Source: Promicromonospora panici (GTDB lineage Bacteria > Actinomycetota > Actinomycetes > Actinomycetales > Cellulomonadaceae). Taken from it: a stretch of DNA of 64,000 nt. Position 1 is the first letter of the stretch. Every line of letters starts with the position of its first letter. The DNA is taken from positions 1-64,000 of the forward strand of contig NZ_UWYY01000008.1 of the NCBI RefSeq assembly GCF_900608595.1, read 5' to 3'. Under the pieces are notes generated by a model, which did no database searches, was not told the DNA's origin, and saw nothing but the letters and a program-made list of their open reading frames with translations. Positions 52,191 to 61,607 of the stretch are shown piece by piece. The position numbers were made by a program, and so were the translations under genes.

Positions 52191-53435
52191 ATGTCAGTAC
52201 CCGGTGAAACCCCGTCCGCCGTCGTAGTCATCCCGGCCCGGGGAGGTTCACAGGGCGTCCCCCTGAAGAACCTCGCGCGGGTGGACGGGATCACGCTCGT
52301 CGGGCGCGCAGTCCAGGCCTCGCTCGCCGCCCCGTCGGTGGCCGAGGTCATCGTCTCGACCGACCACGACGAGATCGCGGCCGAGGCCCGTCTGCACGGG
52401 GCGCGCGTCGTGGCACGCCCCGCCGAGATCGCCGGCGGCACCGCGTCGTCGGAGTCGGCGCTGCTGCACGTGCTGGACCGGATCGAGGCCGGCGACGGCG
52501 GTCTGCCCGCCCAGGAGGTCCCGCCCGTGACGGTGCTGGTGCAGTGCACCTCGCCGTTCATCGACCCCGAGGACCTCGACACCGCCATCCGCCGGGTCGC
52601 CACCGGCGAGAAGGACGTGGTGGTGGCGGTCTCCGAGACGCACGACTTCCAGTGGCGGATCGACGACGGTGTCGCGAGCCCTGTGGGGCACACCACGGAC
52701 TACCGCCCGCGCCGCCAGGAGCGGGCCCCGCACTTCCGGGAGACCGGTGCCTTCTATGTGATGAGGACCGACGGGTTCCGTGCAGGCAGCACGCGGTTCT
52801 TCGGCGACGTCGGAATCCAGCCCGTCGCCTCCGAGTGGGCCATCGAGATCGACGAGCCCCGCGACCTCTGGCTCGCCCGGCAGCTCGTGGACCAGGACGT
52901 CGACGCCACGCCCGGGCCGCTCGACGTCGACGCGCTCGTCACGGACTTCGACGGCGTGCACACCGACGACCACGCCTACGTCGATCAGGACGGCACCGAG
53001 CAGGTGCGCGTGAGCCGCGGCGACGGCATGGGCGTCTCCCTCCTGCGCCGCACGGGCCTGCCGATCCTGATCCTGTCGACGGAGACCAACAAGGTGGTCG
53101 CGTCCCGTGCCGACAAGCTGAAGGTGCAGGTCATGCACGGTGTCGACGACAAGGCCTCCGCTCTGCGCGCCTGGATCGCCGAGCAGGACCTCGACCCGGC
53201 ACGCGTCGCGTACGTCGGCAACGACGTCAACGACCTGGCCGCCATGGCGATCGTCGGCTGGCCGGTAGCGGTCGCCGACGCACGCCCGGAAGTGAAGGCG
53301 CAGGCCCGGCTCGTGCTCTCCCGCGAAGGCGGGAACGGTGCGGTTCGTGAGATCTGTGACCGTATACTCGCTGCGCGTCCGGCTCCAGCAGCCCCTAGTA
53401 CGGCAGCTGTCCAGACCCCCGTCGTCACCGGTTAG
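52191..53435 (+). CDS. neuA: CMP-nonulosonate synthetase fused to a KdsC-type HAD phosphatase
   Basis: A 414-residue two-domain enzyme. Residues about 8-228 are a CMP-sialate/CMP-KDO-type cytidylyltransferase with VVVIPARGGSQGVPLKNL (canonical GGSKGIPxKN), VQCTSPF and HFRETGAFYVMR. Residues about 245-395 are a HAD phosphatase of the KdsC group with TDFDGVHTDD (D252/D254), STETN and YVGNDVNDLAAM. A sugar 9-phosphate could be dephosphorylated and activated to the CMP sugar by one protein. ATG 52191 is chosen; longer frames upstream are shadows. neuB follows after 57 nt. A fused phosphatase is expected for a 9-phosphate route such as Kdn synthesis (inference). Confidence 0.9.
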   Translation: MSVPGETPSAVVVIPARGGSQGVPLKNLARVDGITLVGRAVQASLAAPSVAEVIVSTDHDEIAAEARLHGARVVARPAEIAGGTASSESALLHVLDRIEAGDGGLPAQEVPPVTVLVQCTSPFIDPEDLDTAIRRVATGEKDVVVAVSETHDFQWRIDDGVASPVGHTTDYRPRRQERAPHFRETGAFYVMRTDGFRAGSTRFFGDVGIQPVASEWAIEIDEPRDLWLARQLVDQDVDATPGPLDVDALVTDFDGVHTDDHAYVDQDGTEQVRVSRGDGMGVSLLRRTGLPILILSTETNKVVASRADKLKVQVMHGVDDKASALRAWIAEQDLDPARVAYVGNDVNDLAAMAIVGWPVAVADARPEVKAQARLVLSREGGNGAVREICDRILAARPAPAAPSTAAVQTPVVTG

Positions 53436-53492
53436 TCCCGACGACACGTAACAGCACTACCCTGTGCTCGACCCTTTCGGAAGGACCTTCTT

Positions 53493-54386
<894 letters not shown>

Positions 54387-54492
54387 GCCACGGGCTCAGG
54401 CGGCTCGGGCGTGTAGGACAGCGCCAGGGCCACAAGCACGACGTGGGCCCGGTCGCCTCGCGCGACCGTCGGGTCTGCTGAACTGTTCATGG

Positions 54493-54530
54493 TCGGAGGC
54501 GGGCACCGCAACCGCGGTGCCCGCCTCCGA
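54493..54530 (+). terminator. strong hairpin downstream of neuB
   Basis: Perfect 17-bp stem, TCGGAGGCGGGCACCGC against its complement, with the loop AACC. No T-tract. It separates neuAB from the next GT2 gene. Confidence 0.75.
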
Positions 54531-54594
54531 TGTTCCCGGGTCCGGCAGGACCGGAACGGGCCGAACCGGCCCGGTCATCGCGAGAGGGGGCCAC

Positions 54595-55638
54595 GTGCCC
54601 GAGCGGGTCGATGCGGCGAGCATGCCGTTGGTGACGGTGGTCGCCGTCGTACGTGACGAGGAGCCGTACCTCGAGGCGATGGTGCGGTCGATCCTGGAGC
54701 AGGACTACCCGCACCCGCTGCACATGGTGCTCGCCGTGGGGCCGTCGCAGGACCGCACCCACGAGATCGCCGAGAAGCTCGCGGCCGAGACCGGCCGCGT
54801 CACAGTCGTGGACAACCCGACGGGTTCCAAGCCGCTCGGCCTCAACGCGGGCCTGGAGCGGATGCCGGAGGGCCACTCGATCTTCGTCCGCGTGGACGGC
54901 CACACCGTCGCGGAGCCCACCTACGTGCGCCGCGCGGTCGACGCCCTGCAGGCCGCCGGGGCCGACGGCGTCGGCGGGCGCATGCTGCCCGTCGGTGACA
55001 CCCCCGTCCAGAAGGCCGTGGCGCGCGCCATGAGCCACCCCGCCGGCCTCGGCTCGGCGTCGTTCCACACGGGTGGCAGCGCCGGCCCGGCCGAGACGGT
55101 CTACCTGGGCACGTTCCGCCGCGAGGCGCTCGAGCGGGTGGGCGGGTACTCGCCGGTGTACGTGCGGGCGCAGGACTGGGAGCTGTGCCTCCGGCTGCGG
55201 AACAGCGGCAGCCTGCTGTGGTTCGACCCGTCGCTGGTGGTCGAGTACAAGCCCCGCCGCACGCTGGGCGCCGTCGCGACCCAGTTCTGGCGTACCGGCA
55301 TGTGGCGCCGCGAGGTCGTGCGCCGCAACCCCGGCACCGCCAACCTGCGTTACCTCGCCCCACCGACCGCCGTCGTCGTTCTCGGGGTGTCCGTGCTGCT
55401 CGCGATCGTCGGCGCGGTCGTGGGCTCGCTGCCCACGGCTCTGCTCGGACTCACCCCGCCTGCCGTCTACCTGCTGGGCGTGCTCGGTGCTTCGGCGCAC
55501 GCCGCGACCCGCCGTCCGCGGCTCGACCTGCGCTCGGCGCTGGCCCTGCCCGCGACGCTCGTGACGATGCACATGGCGTGGGGCGCGGGATTCCTCCGCG
55601 GCCTCACGGAGCGCGTCCGGGTCGACGACGGGGTCTGA
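54595..55638 (+). CDS. GT2 glycosyltransferase, ExoA-like, with C-terminal membrane helices
   Basis: A 347-residue protein. The GT2 domain (about 10-230) has VVAVVRDEEPYLEAMVRSILEQ, FVRVDGHT in the DxD position (D-G-H) and QDWELCLRLR. Two to three TM helices follow (about 255-325). This layout resembles ExoA-type exopolysaccharide glucosyltransferases. GTG 54595 is chosen because GAGAGGGGG lies 5 nt upstream; the longer open frame to 54517 has no such site. Donor unknown. It ends convergently at a nested hairpin. Confidence 0.83.
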   Translation: MPERVDAASMPLVTVVAVVRDEEPYLEAMVRSILEQDYPHPLHMVLAVGPSQDRTHEIAEKLAAETGRVTVVDNPTGSKPLGLNAGLERMPEGHSIFVRVDGHTVAEPTYVRRAVDALQAAGADGVGGRMLPVGDTPVQKAVARAMSHPAGLGSASFHTGGSAGPAETVYLGTFRREALERVGGYSPVYVRAQDWELCLRLRNSGSLLWFDPSLVVEYKPRRTLGAVATQFWRTGMWRREVVRRNPGTANLRYLAPPTAVVVLGVSVLLAIVGAVVGSLPTALLGLTPPAVYLLGVLGASAHAATRRPRLDLRSALALPATLVTMHMAWGAGFLRGLTERVRVDDGV

Positions 55639-55669
55639 CCGGCGTCCGGCTCGACCTGGAGCACGCCTG

Positions 55670-55721
55670 ACCGAGCGATTGTGCCCACCCCGCGCGGGGT
55701 TTTCGGGCACAATCGCTCGGT
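55670..55721. terminator. nested palindrome between convergent GT genes
   Basis: Perfect 17-bp arms (ACCGAGCGATTGTGCCC and its complement) enclose an 18-nt loop that itself contains CCCCGCGCGGGG. The sequence differs from the 16-bp-unit family but occupies the same kind of place, and a bidirectional terminator is likely. Confidence 0.75.
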
Positions 55722-55736
55722 GGCCGTGCCAGCCCG

Positions 55737-56960
55737 TCAGGCCTTCTTGTCCATGAAGAGGAGGCGGACCGGGCGGGTCGACAGCCGGATCACGTCGTAG
55801 AGGAACTTCGGCAGGTACATCTGCAGGGCCATCCGGAGGTAGCGGGCCCGGAGCCACGGCTTGACCTCGGCCAGCGCGGTCAGCGTCCCGGTCTCGCGGC
55901 GCGCGGCGAGGTCCCGGACGGTCCCCGGCAGCTCCGACTCGGCGGCGTGCAGGTAGTTGTCCTCGAGCCAGGCGGGGTCGGGCTCGGGGCCGCCCGTGCG
56001 GAACGCTCCCGCGGCGTCCGCGACGTGCATCACGCAGCCGCTGCCGGCGAACGGCGCGTTGAGCAGCTCGGGGCTGACGCCGAAGTCGTCGATGATGACC
56101 GTGGACAGGCCGAGGGCCAGCGACTCCATCGCGGCGGTCGAGCTGACCGTCATGAGCGCCGAACCAGGCTGCAGCCACTCGGCCATGGGCCCGTCGACGA
56201 ACCGCAGGGCGTCGCTGCGGTGCCCGAGCTGCCCGTGCTCGGTGTCCCACAGCTCGTCGTACGGGAATGCCTCGTTGTGCGTCTGCCGCTCGCCCTTGCG
56301 GGCGCGGAGCTTGACGATGACCTCGAACTCGTCCTCGGCGAGGCGGGCGAGCCGGTCCAGGAGGGCCACCCGGTCGGGCCGGTTGTCCGGCACCTTGGCC
56401 TGCGCGGCGAAGACGACCCGCTTCACGGGTTCGGTGCCGAGGCTCGCCGACATGTGCTCGAGGAACGGCAGGTGCGCCAGCGGCACCTCGGGGGCGACGC
56501 CGTGCCCGGCGAACGCCTCCCGGTAGGCGTCGATCTCGAGCCGGCTGTGCACCACGAAGGCGTCGCACCAGCGGCGCCAGCCCGTGCCCTCCGGCGTGGC
56601 GGGCAGCGCCATGCCGGGCAGGCCCGTGACGAGCGCCGGACGGCGCTCGCCCGTGGCGGCGACGATGGCCCGCGCCACGACCTCGGCGACGGGGCCGGTG
56701 GCGGCGATGAGCACGACGTCGGGCGTGTCGTCACGGATCTGCGCGGCGAGGTCCCGGACGGGCAGCACGGCGGGACGGACCACTGAGGATCCCGCGACGG
56801 CGGCGGCGATCTGACTGGTGGTCGGCGCGATCGGCGTCTTGACGATCACCGCCGAGCGGTCGAGGCCGGCCTCGTCGGCCGGGCCGAGCCTGTCCAGCGT
56901 CGCGCATGCCCACTTCAGGTACGAGTCGCTGTCCGCGACCGCGAGCACGCGGATGGTCAT
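55737..56960 (-). CDS. putative glycosyltransferase (DUF6716-like)
   Basis: A 407-residue soluble protein with a GT-B-like layout: two Rossmann-type halves, LVTGLPGMALPATPEG in the first, and FAAQAKVPDNR then SSTAAMESLALGLSTVIIDDFG in the second, the last resembling the donor-binding loop of transferases that use activated sugars. Assignment to DUF6716 rests on memory of the family and is tentative. ATG 56960 overlaps the stop of the upstream gene (ATGA). The pair with the PF07388-like gene and the exporter suggests action on the nonulosonic-acid polymer (inference). Confidence 0.6.
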   Translation of the reverse strand: MTIRVLAVADSDSYLKWACATLDRLGPADEAGLDRSAVIVKTPIAPTTSQIAAAVAGSSVVRPAVLPVRDLAAQIRDDTPDVVLIAATGPVAEVVARAIVAATGERRPALVTGLPGMALPATPEGTGWRRWCDAFVVHSRLEIDAYREAFAGHGVAPEVPLAHLPFLEHMSASLGTEPVKRVVFAAQAKVPDNRPDRVALLDRLARLAEDEFEVIVKLRARKGERQTHNEAFPYDELWDTEHGQLGHRSDALRFVDGPMAEWLQPGSALMTVSSTAAMESLALGLSTVIIDDFGVSPELLNAPFAGSGCVMHVADAAGAFRTGGPEPDPAWLEDNYLHAAESELPGTVRDLAARRETGTLTALAEVKPWLRARYLRMALQMYLPKFLYDVIRLSTRPVRLLFMDKKA

Positions 56961-58030
56961 TCGTTCGCCTCCGGGGAGTCTGTTTCCGAAGCGTTTTCGA
57001 CGGCGGCCCGGGCTTGCCGGGCGAGCTCGACGACGCTGGTCAGGTGTGCTCGGTGATCGGCCGAGGCGCGCGCGGTCCACCAGTCGGCGGGCACGTCGAG
57101 CGCGGTGACGGGGACACCGAGCGGTGAAATGATAGTGGTCAACAGGATGGTCGATGTCGACGGCAGGCTCAGCACACGCTGACCGGGCCGCAGGCCGCGC
57201 AGCCGGATCTCGACGGGGGCGCCGGGGGCGTCCACGACGACGCCGTCGATCGAGGCCAGTGCCGCGAGCAGCTCCGGCGTCTGACGCCGGTGCGGCAGGT
57301 AGCGCAGCGCGCCCTCCTTCGCCAGCGACCGGATCCAGTCGACGTACCGGTGCTGGTCGATCAGCCCGTCGGCGGGCATGCCTGAGCCGACGACGATGGT
57401 GGGTTCGGGCATCGCGACGTCCGCGGGCTGCGCGGTGAGCCAGCCGAAGCGGTTGGGCCGCACGTCGAAGCCCTGGGCCCGCAGGCCCGCGGTCAGATCG
57501 GGCGTAAGGGGAAGTGCTGTGAAGATCGTGACGCGGCCGTCGGACGCCAGGGACCGGAGGCGGCCGGCGGCCACGGCGCCGAGCCGACGCCGGGGCGCGC
57601 GCGCCGGTCGGCCGATCCGGACCAGCGGGTCGCGGCGCACCAGGAGGCGGCACAGCTCGAGGGTTGCCAGGCCGTCGTCGACCAGGACCATGCGCTCGGG
57701 ACGGCGCAGGGGGGCGGTGGCCTGGAAGAGGCCCGAGAAGGCGTCGCCGACGAGCCAGACGGGCTCGCGCGCCGTGAGCGCGCTGCGCCGGCCCGCCAGG
57801 TCGAAGGTCAGGCCCTCGGGCAGCGTGAGCGCGCGGACGGCGGACAGGGCGTCGCCCAGGGCGGGGACGTCGTCGCGGACGTGCACATGGGTCTCGGTGC
57901 CGCCGTACCCGGCGGCGTGCGCTTCGACCGTGCAGAGCAGCTGCAGCGGCGACTCGACCAGGGCGCCCGCGGCGCGTGGGGCAGTGGCGCGTGGGTCCGT
58001 GGCCCGAGGAGCGGGACGGGGGTGATGCAC
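56957..58030 (-). CDS. PF07388/GT52-like (polysialyltransferase-type) putative glycosyltransferase
   Basis: A 357-residue protein whose folded part starts GALVESPLQLLCTVEAHAAG. The ESPLQLL motif is typical of alpha-2,8-polysialyltransferase-like (PF07388) and GT52 proteins. The middle has LVDDGLATLELCRLL, and the C-terminal half has MPEPTIVVGSGM and LSLPSTSTILLTTI, consistent with the GT-B fold of that clan. The first 20 residues are a Pro/Ala/Arg-rich stretch. Likely to use a CMP-nonulosonate donor (inference). It is divergent from the ABC exporter genes; the DUF6716-like gene follows with a 4-nt overlap. Confidence 0.62.
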   Translation of the reverse strand: MHHPRPAPRATDPRATAPRAAGALVESPLQLLCTVEAHAAGYGGTETHVHVRDDVPALGDALSAVRALTLPEGLTFDLAGRRSALTAREPVWLVGDAFSGLFQATAPLRRPERMVLVDDGLATLELCRLLVRRDPLVRIGRPARAPRRRLGAVAAGRLRSLASDGRVTIFTALPLTPDLTAGLRAQGFDVRPNRFGWLTAQPADVAMPEPTIVVGSGMPADGLIDQHRYVDWIRSLAKEGALRYLPHRRQTPELLAALASIDGVVVDAPGAPVEIRLRGLRPGQRVLSLPSTSTILLTTIISPLGVPVTALDVPADWWTARASADHRAHLTSVVELARQARAAVENASETDSPEANE

Positions 58031-58160
58031 GCGGTGCAGTCTCTCACGTCAGGATCGTCACGCGTTTCACACGTCGTGCGCGGTCGCGACGCGCCGGCGT
58101 CGTGCGAGGTGGGAGGCGTGCCAACCAATCCCTACCATAATGCTAGGGTTTGTAACCCGC

Positions 58161-58166
58161 TAGGAT
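58161..58166 (+). promoter_or_regulatory. possible -10 box for the exporter operon
   Basis: TAGGAT lies 56 nt before GTG 58223. The AT-richer stretch 58130-58170 also contains CATAAT and TAGGGT, so the exact box is uncertain. Confidence 0.3.
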
Positions 58167-58222
58167 CGAAATGCCGGATCGCCTCCGGCAGTGCCCCCGA
58201 CCAGACAGGTATTTCACGCACC

Positions 58223-59221
58223 GTGAGCACACCTACTACCGACGCGGTCGCGCCAGCCAAGGCTGCCGCCAGCGGCGATGCCAAGACGCCGCCGCCACCG
58301 CTCGTCCCCAGCACGACGTCAGCCGAGCGGTTGACCCTTGCGAAGCAGTACGGCCTGCGCCCCCTGAACGTCCGTCCGCCGCTGGGTGAGTACATCCGCG
58401 ACCTGACGCGACGCTGGGCGTTCATCCGGGTCCTGGCGACGTCGACCGCGTACGCGAAGAACCAGAACAACTACCTGGGCCAGCTCTGGGCAGTGCTCAA
58501 CCCGATCCTCAACGCGACCGTGTACGTGCTGATCTTCGGCATCCTGCTGCAGCTCAACCGCGGCGTGGACAACTCCATCGCGTTCATCGTGATCGGCGTC
58601 TTCATGTACCGCTTCATCGAGTCGTCGGTGACCGGTGGCGCCAAGTCGATCAGCGGCAAGACGCAGCTCCTGCGCTCCCTGCACTTCCCGCGTGCCGTGC
58701 TGCCGATGTCGACGGTGTTGTCGCTGCTCACCACACTCGTGCCCGCGATCGTGGTGATGTGCGGCATCACCCTGCTGAGCGGCTACATACCGGGATACGA
58801 GACGATCCACATGACCTGGTGGTGGCTCCTGCTGCCCGCCGCCGTGGCGCTGATGTGGATCTTCAACACCGGTCTTGCGTTCCTGATGGCGCGGTTCGTG
58901 GCCGGCACGCCGGACATCGAGAACGTGCTGCCCTTCATCATGCGCGTGGTCATGTACGCGTCCGGCGTGATCTTCCCGGTGACCACCCGCGTGGACAGCT
59001 TGCACATCTCCGAGGCGGCGAAGACGATCCTCACCGGTGTGCTCGACTATCAGCCGGTGTCGGTGTACCTCTACCTGGTGCGCTCCGTGCTGATGACGGA
59101 GGAGAACATGTATCCGCACAGCGGCCTGATGTGGGTGCTCGGCGCCGCCTGGGCAGTGGTGTTCTTCGTGATCGGGTTCATCGTCTTCTGGCGCGGTGAG
59201 GAGAGGTACGGACGTGACTGA
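58223..59221 (+). CDS. ABC-2-type polysaccharide/teichoic acid exporter, permease
   Basis: A 332-residue permease of the Wzm/TagG type. The cytoplasmic N-terminus (about 1-80) is Pro/Ala-rich, then comes a helix with KNQNNYLGQLWAVLNPILNA before TM1, and six TM helices (about 95-325). LLRSLHFPRAVLPMS is the conserved cytoplasmic loop of the family. With its ATPase partner it would export undecaprenyl-linked glycan. GTG 58223 is chosen; longer open frames upstream overlap the divergent gene and are shadows. The ATPase gene overlaps its end by 8 nt. Confidence 0.9.
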   Translation: MSTPTTDAVAPAKAAASGDAKTPPPPLVPSTTSAERLTLAKQYGLRPLNVRPPLGEYIRDLTRRWAFIRVLATSTAYAKNQNNYLGQLWAVLNPILNATVYVLIFGILLQLNRGVDNSIAFIVIGVFMYRFIESSVTGGAKSISGKTQLLRSLHFPRAVLPMSTVLSLLTTLVPAIVVMCGITLLSGYIPGYETIHMTWWWLLLPAAVALMWIFNTGLAFLMARFVAGTPDIENVLPFIMRVVMYASGVIFPVTTRVDSLHISEAAKTILTGVLDYQPVSVYLYLVRSVLMTEENMYPHSGLMWVLGAAWAVVFFVIGFIVFWRGEERYGRD

Positions 59222-60254
59222 GGCCGACGAGCACATGGACTTCGACCTCGAGGTCGAGCCCGAGGACGCCGGGCAGGAAGCCCTCGAGACCGAGCTGGGC
59301 GACCCCTGCCTCGTTGTGGACGACCTGCACGTCGTCTACCGCGTCATCGGCGGCCGGGCCAAGAGCGAGGCCGAGAAGAAGGGTGCCGCGATCCGCGAGG
59401 TCAAGGTGAAGGTCCCCTTCTACAAGCGGCTGCTCCAGGCCGGACGGCGGCACGTCGGCGCCGTGAGCGAGGTGCACGCGGTGCGCGGCGTCTCGTTCAC
59501 CGTGCGGCACGGCGAGTCGATCGGGATCGTCGGGGTCAACGGCTCCGGCAAGAGCACCATGCTGCGGGCGATCGCGGGGCTCATGCCCCCGGCGTCGGGC
59601 AGCGTGCACGTCTCGGGCGAGCCGTCGCTGCTCGGCGTGAACGCGGCGCTCATGCCGCAGCTGACGGGCGAACGGAACATCATGATCGGCGGCCTCGCGC
59701 TGGGGCTCACGCCCAAGCAGGTCGACGAGCGGTTCGACGAGGTGGTGGAGTTCGCCGGCATCGGCGACTTCGTGTACCTGCCGATGAAGACGTACTCCTC
59801 CGGCATGGGCGCGCGCCTGCGGTTCGCGATCTCGTCGTCCGCGCAGCCGGACATCCTGATGATCGACGAGGCCCTCGCCACCGGCGACGCCGCCTTCAAG
59901 GAGCGCAGCAAGGCGCGCATCGAGCAGGTCCGCGAGAACGCGGGCACGGTGTTCCTCGTGAGCCACTCGATCTCGACGATCGAGGCGATGTGCACGCGCG
60001 TGCTGTGGATGCACCAGGGCCAGCTGGTCATGGACGGTCCCGTGCACGAGGTCGCCGACGCGTACAAGAAGTTCGTGCGGGCGCAGCGCCCCGGCATGGG
60101 CCCGGCGCGCCGCAGGCAGCTGCAGCGCAGGCGCGCGAGGCAGGAGGCAGCGAAGAAGGAGGCCGAGGCGGCGGAGCCGCAGAATGCCGACGCCGAGCCG
60201 GCGTCCGAAGCCGACACCGCCGAGGCGAGGAAGGCAGCCGAAGCCCGCGCATGA
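59214..60254 (+). CDS. ABC-2-type polysaccharide/teichoic acid exporter, ATP-binding protein
   Basis: A 346-residue ATPase of the Wzt/TagH type. Walker A is GVNGSGKSTMLR, followed by the signature KTYSSGMGARLRF and Walker B DILMIDEALATGD, then the H-loop SHS. A long acidic N-terminus (about 1-35) and an unusually long C-terminal Ala/Glu/Arg tail (about 285-346, probably helical) flank the ATPase core; no Wzt-type carbohydrate-binding domain is present. GTG 59214 has GGAGAGG 7 nt upstream and is preferred over GTG 59196. It ends at a short palindromic terminator. Confidence 0.92.
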   Translation: MTEADEHMDFDLEVEPEDAGQEALETELGDPCLVVDDLHVVYRVIGGRAKSEAEKKGAAIREVKVKVPFYKRLLQAGRRHVGAVSEVHAVRGVSFTVRHGESIGIVGVNGSGKSTMLRAIAGLMPPASGSVHVSGEPSLLGVNAALMPQLTGERNIMIGGLALGLTPKQVDERFDEVVEFAGIGDFVYLPMKTYSSGMGARLRFAISSSAQPDILMIDEALATGDAAFKERSKARIEQVRENAGTVFLVSHSISTIEAMCTRVLWMHQGQLVMDGPVHEVADAYKKFVRAQRPGMGPARRRQLQRRRARQEAAKKEAEAAEPQNADAEPASEADTAEARKAAEARA

Positions 60255-60270
60255 CCGCCGTAACCGCTCT

Positions 60271-60300
60271 GCCGAGGTAGAACCCTGGTTCTACCTCGGC
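60271..60300. terminator. minimal palindrome of the 16-bp-unit family (site E)
   Basis: GCCGAGGTAGAAC and its complement with a 4-nt loop CCTG, a perfect 13-bp stem. It is a single-unit version of the longer hairpins at sites A-D and again lies between convergent genes (exporter ATPase and cysC). Confidence 0.85.
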
Positions 60301-60308
60301 GGAGCGGG

Positions 60309-61607
60309 TCAGGGGAGGAGGGTTGTCAGGTGGCGGCGGACCGTCTCCACGGCGTCCGGCACCGGGACGTCGGTGGTGTCGATGACGAGCTCGGCGTCGG
60401 TCGGCTCCTCGTAGGGTGACGAGATGCCCGTGAACTCGGCGATCTCGCCCGCCCGCGCCTTGGCGTAGAAACCCTTGCGGTCGCGGGCCTCGCACACCGC
60501 CAGCGGCGTGCTGATGTGAACCAGGACGAAGTGCGCGCCGGCCTCCTCGGCCAGCGCCCGCACCTTCGCCCGGCCGGCGGCGAACGGCGCGATCGGCGCG
60601 GCGACGGCGATGCCGCCGTGCTTGGCCACGAGCGCGGCCACGTACCCGATACGCTCCACGTTGGTCTCGCGGGAATCGCGGTCGAACCCGAGGCCCTTCG
60701 ACAGGTGGTGCCGCACCTCGTCGCCGTCGAGCAGGGTGGTGCCGAGCCCGTCGTCGTCCAGCTCGGCGGCCAGGGCGCGGGCGACCGTCGACTTGCCCGA
60801 ACCTGACAGGCCCGTGAAGAACACGACGGCGCCCCGGCGGTGGGCGCCGCTCGCGGCGCGCGTCACCTCGGCGGCCGAGGCGGGCGGGTACAGCGACTGG
60901 ACCGCCTCGTCCCGCACCCGGGGCAGCGCGGCCACGCTCTCGGCGGTCGCGGGGGACCGGTGTGCCGCCAGCGTCTCGACGCGCGCGGCGCCGTAGGCGG
61001 CGGCCACGTCTTCGAGCGGGGCAGTGCCCACCCCCGACCAGGGCACGACGACGGTGGTCACGCGCGCGTCGACGCGCTCCGCCAGGATGCCGGCCAGCCC
61101 TTGCGCTGCCCGCACCAGGCCGGGTGCGCCGACGGCGCCGGGCTCGGGGGCGTGCCGCGCGACCGGCACGAGCAGCAGCACGGTGCTGGTGCTGCTGCCG
61201 GTCCCGGGTCCCGTTCCAGGCCCGGCGGTGGCCAGCGCGGCCGCGGCGTCGACCTCCTCACGGGTCGGGACCTCGGTGACGAGCAGCCCGAGGCTGTTCT
61301 CGGCGTCGTCCCCTGAGCCCGCCTCGAGCCCCGCCCGCACCTCTCGGGCCGGACGGCGGACGGCGGCGTCCCACTGGGGGCCGATCGCCGCCGCGACAGG
61401 CTTGAGCGGCTCGAGCGCGGCGGGCAGGTCCCCGGGCCGGGTGGTGAGGCGGGCCAGGGGCGTGTTCTCGGCGTCGGTCAGTATCGCGTCCGCCGGGGTG
61501 CCCGGCAGGGCGGCGGCAAGCGCCGACGCCGGGAGCGCGCCCCCGAGGGCCAGCTCGAGGAGGTCCAGCTCGTCGTCGGACAGGACGCGGACGGGGGTTT
61601 CGGTCAT
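60309..61607 (-). CDS. cysC: adenylyl-sulfate kinase with a long N-terminal domain
   Basis: CysC phosphorylates APS to PAPS, the sulfate donor used by sulfotransferases. The C-terminal domain (about 255-432) is a typical APS kinase: P-loop GLSGSGKS (266-273), DGDEVRHHLSKGLGFDRDSRETN, and VHISTPLAVCEARDRKGFY. The first 250 residues look like a degenerate ATP-sulfurylase-like region with a Gly/Thr-rich linker (about 130-142) and no clear active-site motif. ATG 61607 overlaps the stop of the upstream TauE-type gene; the much longer open frame above it is a shadow. The pathway context (CysQ, CysD) fits PAPS supply for the two nearby sulfotransferases. Confidence 0.92.
   Translation of the reverse strand: MTETPVRVLSDDELDLLELALGGALPASALAAALPGTPADAILTDAENTPLARLTTRPGDLPAALEPLKPVAAAIGPQWDAAVRRPAREVRAGLEAGSGDDAENSLGLLVTEVPTREEVDAAAALATAGPGTGPGTGSSTSTVLLLVPVARHAPEPGAVGAPGLVRAAQGLAGILAERVDARVTTVVVPWSGVGTAPLEDVAAAYGAARVETLAAHRSPATAESVAALPRVRDEAVQSLYPPASAAEVTRAASGAHRRGAVVFFTGLSGSGKSTVARALAAELDDDGLGTTLLDGDEVRHHLSKGLGFDRDSRETNVERIGYVAALVAKHGGIAVAAPIAPFAAGRAKVRALAEEAGAHFVLVHISTPLAVCEARDRKGFYAKARAGEIAEFTGISSPYEEPTDAELVIDTTDVPVPDAVETVRRHLTTLLP

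Noticed and set aside
57881..58222. Upstream extension of the exporter permease frame
   Set aside because: It overlaps the start of the divergent PF07388-like gene and has no TM or domain; GTG 58223 is a better start.
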